Source of the DNA: Clostridiales bacterium
GTDB taxonomy: Bacteria; Bacillota; Clostridia; Oscillospirales; Oscillospiraceae
DNA: 8,544 bases
Assembly: GCA_003522945.1 (NCBI GenBank)
Contig: DPHR01000143.1
Span: forward strand, 1-8,544
Direction: 5' to 3'
The notes beneath the pieces were generated by a model that was not told the DNA's origin, ran no database searches, and was given only the letters and a program-made list of their open reading frames with translations. Each line of letters starts with the position of its first letter. The stretch's first letter is position 1. Made by a program: the position numbers and the translations under genes. Below are positions 5,379 through 8,544 of the stretch, piece by piece.

Positions 5379-7145
5379 TCAGAGCGCGAATTTTTTGCCG
5401 TATTCCTCCGCGTACTGCATGTATTTCTGCGTTTTCATCTCGCGGAGGCTTTTGAGATATTCGTGGGTATCAAAGCTGTCGGACTCCAGCTCGATCATCG
5501 CCACGGCGATGTTGGAGCAGTGGTCGGCGATACGCTCGTAATTCGTGAGAAGGTCGTTAAAAACAAAGCCCATGGCGAGCGTGCAGGAGCCGTCCTGCAG
5601 ACGGATGATGTGGTGGAGCTTCATCTCGTCGCACAATCCGTCGATCGTATCCTCCAGCGGCTCGACGCGCAGCGCCATTTCCAGATCGTTCCCGATGAAC
5701 GCGCCGACAACGAGCGAGACGATCTCGCTCACGGCGGTGCGGAGCACGTCCAGCTCGCGCTGAGCGGCGTCGGTGAAGCGGATGTCCTTTTCGTAAATTT
5801 CGCGCGCGACCTCGGCGAGATTCATCGCGTGGTCGCTGATGCGTTCAAAATCGCCGATGGTGTGCAGGAACTTGGATACCTCCTCGTTCTGCGCGGTGGA
5901 AAGCTCGCGGCCGGTGAATTTGACGAGATACGTGCCGAGATGGTCCTCGTACTGGTCCACGGCATCCTCCATGTCCACGACCTGCTGAAAGCCTTTCTGG
6001 GAGAAATCCTTTATCAGCTCGAGCGCGACGACAAGGTTATCCTGAGAGCGCATCGCCATGGCGTTGATCGTCAGGCGGCACTGCTCAATGGCAAGCGCGG
6101 GGTGGACAAGAAAGCGCTCTTCCAGCCGCTCGATGCCTGCGGTGAGCTCGTTGTATTTTTCCGAGGTCTTCTCGGGGATGAGCTTTCCGGTGAGCGCCTC
6201 CAGCTGGCGCAGGAACGGGAAAAGGATCAGGATCGAGCCGATGCGGAAAAGGGAGTTCACCATCGCGATGCCGACCGGGCCGAGCGCGGTCTCCATGAAC
6301 GGGAACGGGGAAAAGGCGTTGACGCCGTAGAAGAGGGCAGAGAAGATGACGGTGCCGAAAATGCCGGTGAAAAGATAAATGAGCGCGGTGCGCCGCCCGT
6401 CGCGGTTCGCGCCGATGGCGGAGACGAGCACCGGCACCGCCGCGCCGATGCCCATGCCCATGATCATCGGGAAGGCCGTGGCAAAGGAGATCGTTCCGGT
6501 CACGGAGAGCGCCTGCAAAATACCGACGGAGGCGGAGTTGGACTGCAAAACGGCGGTAATGAGCGTGCCGATGAGAACGCCGAGGATCGGGTTTTCAAAC
6601 ATCGTCATCAGACGGAGAAAGCCCTCGCTCTCGCGCAGCGGGGACACCGCGCCGCTCATCGCGTTCATGCCGTACATCAAAACGGCAAAGCCGAGCAGGA
6701 TATCGCCGGTGTGCCGCTTCTGCGACGTTTTCCCGAGCATGCGCAGCAGTATGCCGGCAATGGCGGCGATGGCGGTGATCGTTGCGGAGCTCAGAAGGGA
6801 GAGCGCGTCGCTGCTGCTGATATACGAAAGGCAGAGGATCCAGCCCGTTACGGATGTACCGATGTTCGCGCCGAGCACGATGCCGATCGCCTGCGAGAGC
6901 TTCATCATGCCGGAGTTCACAAAGCCGACGACCATCGCGGACGTGGCCGAGGAGGACTGGATCACGGCGGTGACGGCGGTGCCGAGCAGTACGCCCTTGA
7001 GCGGCGTATTGGAGAGCCGGTAGAGGATGAGCTCGAGCCGCTGACCGGCGACGAGCTTCAGGCTGTCGCCCATGAGCCCCATGCCGAAGAGAAAAAGCGC
7101 CACGCCGCCGAGCAGCGCTAAAATGTTGGAAATACCCACAGCCAT
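5379..7145 (-). CDS. Na+/phosphate cotransporter with C-terminal PhoU-like domain
   Basis: A 588-residue integral membrane protein of the Na/Pi cotransporter family (NptA/YjbB-like), predicted to import, or in some relatives export, inorganic phosphate with sodium. The membrane part (about 1-315) holds two inverted Na/Pi repeats. The first has TAVIQSSSAT (QSSS at 63-66) and GANIGTSVTG (92-101). The second has TAVLQSNSAS (201-204) and GMGIGAAVP (230-238), where QSSS and GxNIGT would be usual. The C-terminal region (about 335-585) is a PhoU-like helical bundle with the two metal-binding-type repeats DFERISDHAMN (432-442) and NYERIADHCSN (535-545). The start has an AAAGGA site (7155-7150) 4 nt before the ATG. 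It is divergent from the response regulator and shares a 161-bp control region containing three direct repeats, which suggests phosphate-dependent control by that two-component system. Confidence 0.93.
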   Translation of the reverse strand: MAVGISNILALLGGVALFLFGMGLMGDSLKLVAGQRLELILYRLSNTPLKGVLLGTAVTAVIQSSSATSAMVVGFVNSGMMKLSQAIGIVLGANIGTSVTGWILCLSYISSSDALSLLSSATITAIAAIAGILLRMLGKTSQKRHTGDILLGFAVLMYGMNAMSGAVSPLRESEGFLRLMTMFENPILGVLIGTLITAVLQSNSASVGILQALSVTGTISFATAFPMIMGMGIGAAVPVLVSAIGANRDGRRTALIYLFTGIFGTVIFSALFYGVNAFSPFPFMETALGPVGIAMVNSLFRIGSILILFPFLRQLEALTGKLIPEKTSEKYNELTAGIERLEERFLVHPALAIEQCRLTINAMAMRSQDNLVVALELIKDFSQKGFQQVVDMEDAVDQYEDHLGTYLVKFTGRELSTAQNEEVSKFLHTIGDFERISDHAMNLAEVAREIYEKDIRFTDAAQRELDVLRTAVSEIVSLVVGAFIGNDLEMALRVEPLEDTIDGLCDEMKLHHIIRLQDGSCTLAMGFVFNDLLTNYERIADHCSNIAVAMIELESDSFDTHEYLKSLREMKTQKYMQYAEEYGKKFAL

Positions 7146-7166
7146 CGATTCCTTTGCAAGTTATAG

Positions 7167-7195
7167 ATTATCCGCATATCAGTGTACCGTATGAA
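7167..7195 (-). promoter_or_regulatory. Candidate promoter of the Na/Pi transporter gene
   Basis: On the - strand: -35 TTCATA (7195-7190, 4 of 6), a 17-bp spacer and -10 GATAAT (7172-7167, 5 of 6). Transcription would start near 7160, about 15 nt before the ATG, just upstream of the AAAGGA ribosome binding site. The upstream edge of the -35 is 1 bp from the first GTTAAATCCA repeat. An alternative -10 (TATAAC, 7165-7160) would leave almost no leader. Confidence 0.55.
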
Positions 7196-7196
7196 G

Positions 7197-7240
7197 GTTA
7201 AATCCAAAAGCAAGACAAAGTTAAATCCACGTTAAATCCA
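7197..7240 (+). repeat. Three GTTAAATCCA direct repeats: PHO box-like operator
   Basis: Exact copies of GTTAAATCCA at 7197-7206, 7220-7229 and 7231-7240. The second and third are offset by exactly 11 bp, so their TTAAAT cores are separated by 5 bp. A weaker unit, TTACAA (7243-7248), continues the 11-bp phase. The first copy is 23 bp from the second, close to two turns. PhoB/PhoP-family regulators bind direct repeats at 11-bp spacing (in Bacillus, TTAACA-like units with 5-bp gaps), so this is a plausible site for the adjacent regulator. The array exactly fills the gap between the two divergent -35 elements, with 1 bp to spare on each side. The repeats are seen; the binding protein is inferred. 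Confidence 0.8.
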
Positions 7241-7241
7241 T

Positions 7242-7270
7242 TTTACAAGCGGCGCTGCGCGTGATATGCT
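7242..7270 (+). promoter_or_regulatory. Candidate promoter of the response regulator-kinase operon
   Basis: -35 TTTACA (7242-7247, 5 of 6), a 17-bp spacer and an extended -10 TGATATGCT (7262-7270). The start is predicted near 7277, about 30 nt before the ATG. The third GTTAAATCCA repeat ends 1 bp upstream of the -35, the position from which an activator of the OmpR/PhoB family would contact RNA polymerase. This supports positive autoregulation. Confidence 0.65.
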
Positions 7271-7306
7271 ATAGAAAGTTGGAATTGCAAAACGGAGGCG
7301 GAAGAG

Positions 7307-7990
7307 ATGATCTACCTTCTCGAAGACGACGAGAGCATCCGAAAGCTCGTTACCTATACGCTGCAGCACGCGGGATACGAAGCCGCGGGGCTTAGCTGCC
7401 CCTCGGCATTCTGGGCGGCAATGAAACGCCAGACGCCGGAGCTCGTGCTGCTCGATATCATGCTGCCGGAAGAAGACGGCCTTTCGGTTTTGAAAAAACT
7501 GCGCAGCTCGGCGCTCTGGCGGGAGCTTCCGGTCGTGATGCTCACGGCAAAGAACGCCGAGTACGACCGCGTGGTCGGACTGGACGCCGGGGCGGACGAC
7601 TATATATCGAAGCCCTTCGGCATGATGGAGCTTCTCGCGCGGGTGCGGGCGCTGCTGCGCCGCACCGGGATGACGTCGGCGGGCGAGCATACCGTCGGCG
7701 AGCTGTACGTCTGCCGGGACAAGCACATCGTGCGCGTTTCCGGGCAGGATGTGCCGCTCACGAACAAGGAATTTTCGCTCCTCTGCCTGCTGCTGGAGCA
7801 TTCCGGCGCGGCGCTCACGCGCGACCGGATCATGGACAGCGTATGGGGCAGCGGCTTTGACGGGGAAAACCGCACCGTGGACGTGCATGTGCGCACGCTG
7901 CGCACCAAGCTCGGCGCGGCGGGGGCATACATCGAAACGGTGCGCGGCGTCGGCTACCGCTTTACCCCGGAGAAGGGGAGCGCGCCATGA
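7307..7990 (+). CDS. PhoB-type (OmpR family) DNA-binding response regulator
   Basis: A 227-residue response regulator. The receiver domain (1-118) has the acidic pocket EDD (6-8), phospho-acceptor D50 (LLDIMLP), the switch residue T80 (VVMLTAKN) and K102 (ISKPFG). The winged-helix DNA-binding domain (about 130-222) has LTNKEFSLL (151-159), a recognition helix around RTVDVHVRTLRTKLG (189-203) and the wing GVGYRF (214-219). The LRSSALWRELPVVMLTA stretch and GLDAGADDYISKPF resemble E. coli PhoB closely. The start has GGAGG (7294-7298) 8 nt before the ATG. The stop overlaps the kinase start (ATGA), so the two are translationally coupled. Divergence from a phosphate transporter and the 11-bp-spaced repeats upstream point to a phosphate regulator. 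The family is certain; phosphate specificity is inferred from context. Confidence 0.92.
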   Translation: MIYLLEDDESIRKLVTYTLQHAGYEAAGLSCPSAFWAAMKRQTPELVLLDIMLPEEDGLSVLKKLRSSALWRELPVVMLTAKNAEYDRVVGLDAGADDYISKPFGMMELLARVRALLRRTGMTSAGEHTVGELYVCRDKHIVRVSGQDVPLTNKEFSLLCLLLEHSGAALTRDRIMDSVWGSGFDGENRTVDVHVRTLRTKLGAAGAYIETVRGVGYRFTPEKGSAP

Positions 7991-8544
7991 AGGGAAAGCT
8001 CTTTCTGCGTGTGGGGCTTCTGCTCTTCGCCGCGATCCTGCTCGGCTCCGCCGTGACGTATGCCATCGCGCAGCCGCAGCTTGCCGGGACAGAGGCGAGA
8101 GCGCAGGTATCATCGCACCTTTTGTGGCTGCTGCCGATCGCGCTCTGTCTTGCCGCAGCGGGCGGCTGGGCCGTAGCGCGCGGCATCGTTGACCCCATCC
8201 GGAAGATCGACCCGGAAACGCCCGGCACGGAAGCACCGTATGAAGAGCTCGTGCCGCTGCTTGCGCGCATCCGCGCGCAGAACCGTCTCATCCGCCAGCA
8301 GGAGGAAACGCTTGGACAGACGCGGCGCGACTTTGCCGCGATCACGGAGAACATGGGGGAGAGCTTCCTCCTGCTCGATAAGCGGCTGAACGTTCTCTCC
8401 CGCAATGTATCGGCGAGCTATCTTCTGCCCGCGCCGCCGGACGGTGAGGCGGACAACCTCAACCGCGGCGGCTGCCCGGAGGAAATCGTCCGCGCCGCCG
8501 AGCGCGCTCTCGCCGGCCGCCGCACGGAGCTGACGCTCGAAATG
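7987..8544 (+). CDS. PhoR-like sensor histidine kinase, N-terminal part (3'-partial)
   Basis: The first 186 codons of a sensor kinase that continues past the window. The start ATG at 7987 overlaps the regulator stop (ATGA), with AGGGGAG (7974-7980) 6 nt upstream. Residues 5-28 and about 44-68 are membrane helices separated by an extracytoplasmic loop of only about 15 residues. A charged helical linker (about 85-118) follows, then the start of a probable PAS domain (ITENMGESFLLLDKRLNVLSRN, 119-140, in two overlapping blocks). The dimerisation/phospho-His and ATPase domains are not in the window, so kinase identity rests on architecture, linker and operon position. The very short outer loop resembles PhoR, which senses through partner proteins instead of an extracellular ligand domain. 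Walk-type sensors share PAS and HAMP parts, but no clear HAMP is visible here. Confidence 0.85.
   Translation, partial: MKGKLFLRVGLLLFAAILLGSAVTYAIAQPQLAGTEARAQVSSHLLWLLPIALCLAAAGGWAVARGIVDPIRKIDPETPGTEAPYEELVPLLARIRAQNRLIRQQEETLGQTRRDFAAITENMGESFLLLDKRLNVLSRNVSASYLLPAPPDGEADNLNRGGCPEEIVRAAERALAGRRTELTLEM

Noticed and set aside
4913..5455. + strand open frames across the small Ca2+-loop gene
   Set aside because: They cover the - strand gene that has a perfect ribosome binding site and a sensible protein. The + strand translations are Arg/Ser-rich and have no start signals.
5262..7121. Very long + strand open frame (619 codons) opposite the Na/Pi transporter gene
   Set aside because: It runs codon-for-codon antisense to a convincing membrane transporter. 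Its translation is a His/Arg/Asp/Gly-rich low-complexity string with no domain, and no ribosome binding site precedes its start. It is a by-product of GC-rich codon use.
7197..7240. GTTAAATCCA repeats considered as a CRISPR fragment or iteron origin
   Set aside because: The units are only 10 bp long, spacings are 13 and 1 bp, and they sit between two promoters with no cas or replication genes. An operator explains them better.
7232..8236. Long - strand open frame (334 codons) opposite the response regulator and kinase
   Set aside because: Its Arg/Ala/His-rich translation has no recognisable motif, and it overlaps two clear genes and the divergent promoter region.

Overview
The window looks like chromosomal DNA from a GC-rich member of the Clostridia, probably of the Oscillospiraceae/Ruminococcaceae kind. 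This is inferred from Gram-positive-style AAGGAGG ribosome binding sites, a YlmH-type S4 protein, an MltG with a long charged cytoplasmic tail, and a Na/Pi transporter fused to a PhoU domain. No sequence search was possible. There are no mobile elements, tRNAs, rRNAs or CRISPR arrays. The longest stretch without a gene is the 161 bp between the divergent Na/Pi transporter and response regulator genes, and it is densely regulatory.

Layout, left to right. (1) mltG (cell-wall lytic transglycosylase, + strand) enters from the left edge, with its true start probably outside the window, and ends at 1297 before a terminator at 1361-1393. (2) A three-gene + strand unit follows: ylmH (S4 RNA-binding protein), an aminopeptidase P-type M24 metallopeptidase and a SagB-like nitroreductase (1433-4864). 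It is driven by a strong extended -10 promoter placed so close to the ylmH ATG that the mRNA should be leaderless, and it ends in a strong hairpin at 4878-4910 that can work in both directions. (3) A small - strand gene encodes a 96-residue acidic protein with one EF-hand/dockerin-like calcium loop (4945-5235). It has its own candidate promoter whose spacer contains a perfect 16-bp palindrome. (4) A phosphate module: a - strand Na+/phosphate cotransporter with a C-terminal PhoU-like domain (5379-7145) is divergent from a + strand PhoB-type response regulator (7307-7990), which overlaps by ATGA a PhoR-like sensor kinase running off the right edge (7987-8544).

The most striking non-coding feature lies between transporter and regulator. 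Three exact copies of GTTAAATCCA, two of them exactly 11 bp apart, fill the interval between two face-to-face -35 elements, one for each divergent gene. This is the geometry expected of a PHO box-like operator for an OmpR/PhoB-family regulator. It suggests the two-component system controls both itself and the transporter, and that the PhoU domain of the transporter could report phosphate status to the kinase, which has almost no extracytoplasmic sensor loop. The regulatory assignment is inference from sequence geometry and family knowledge.
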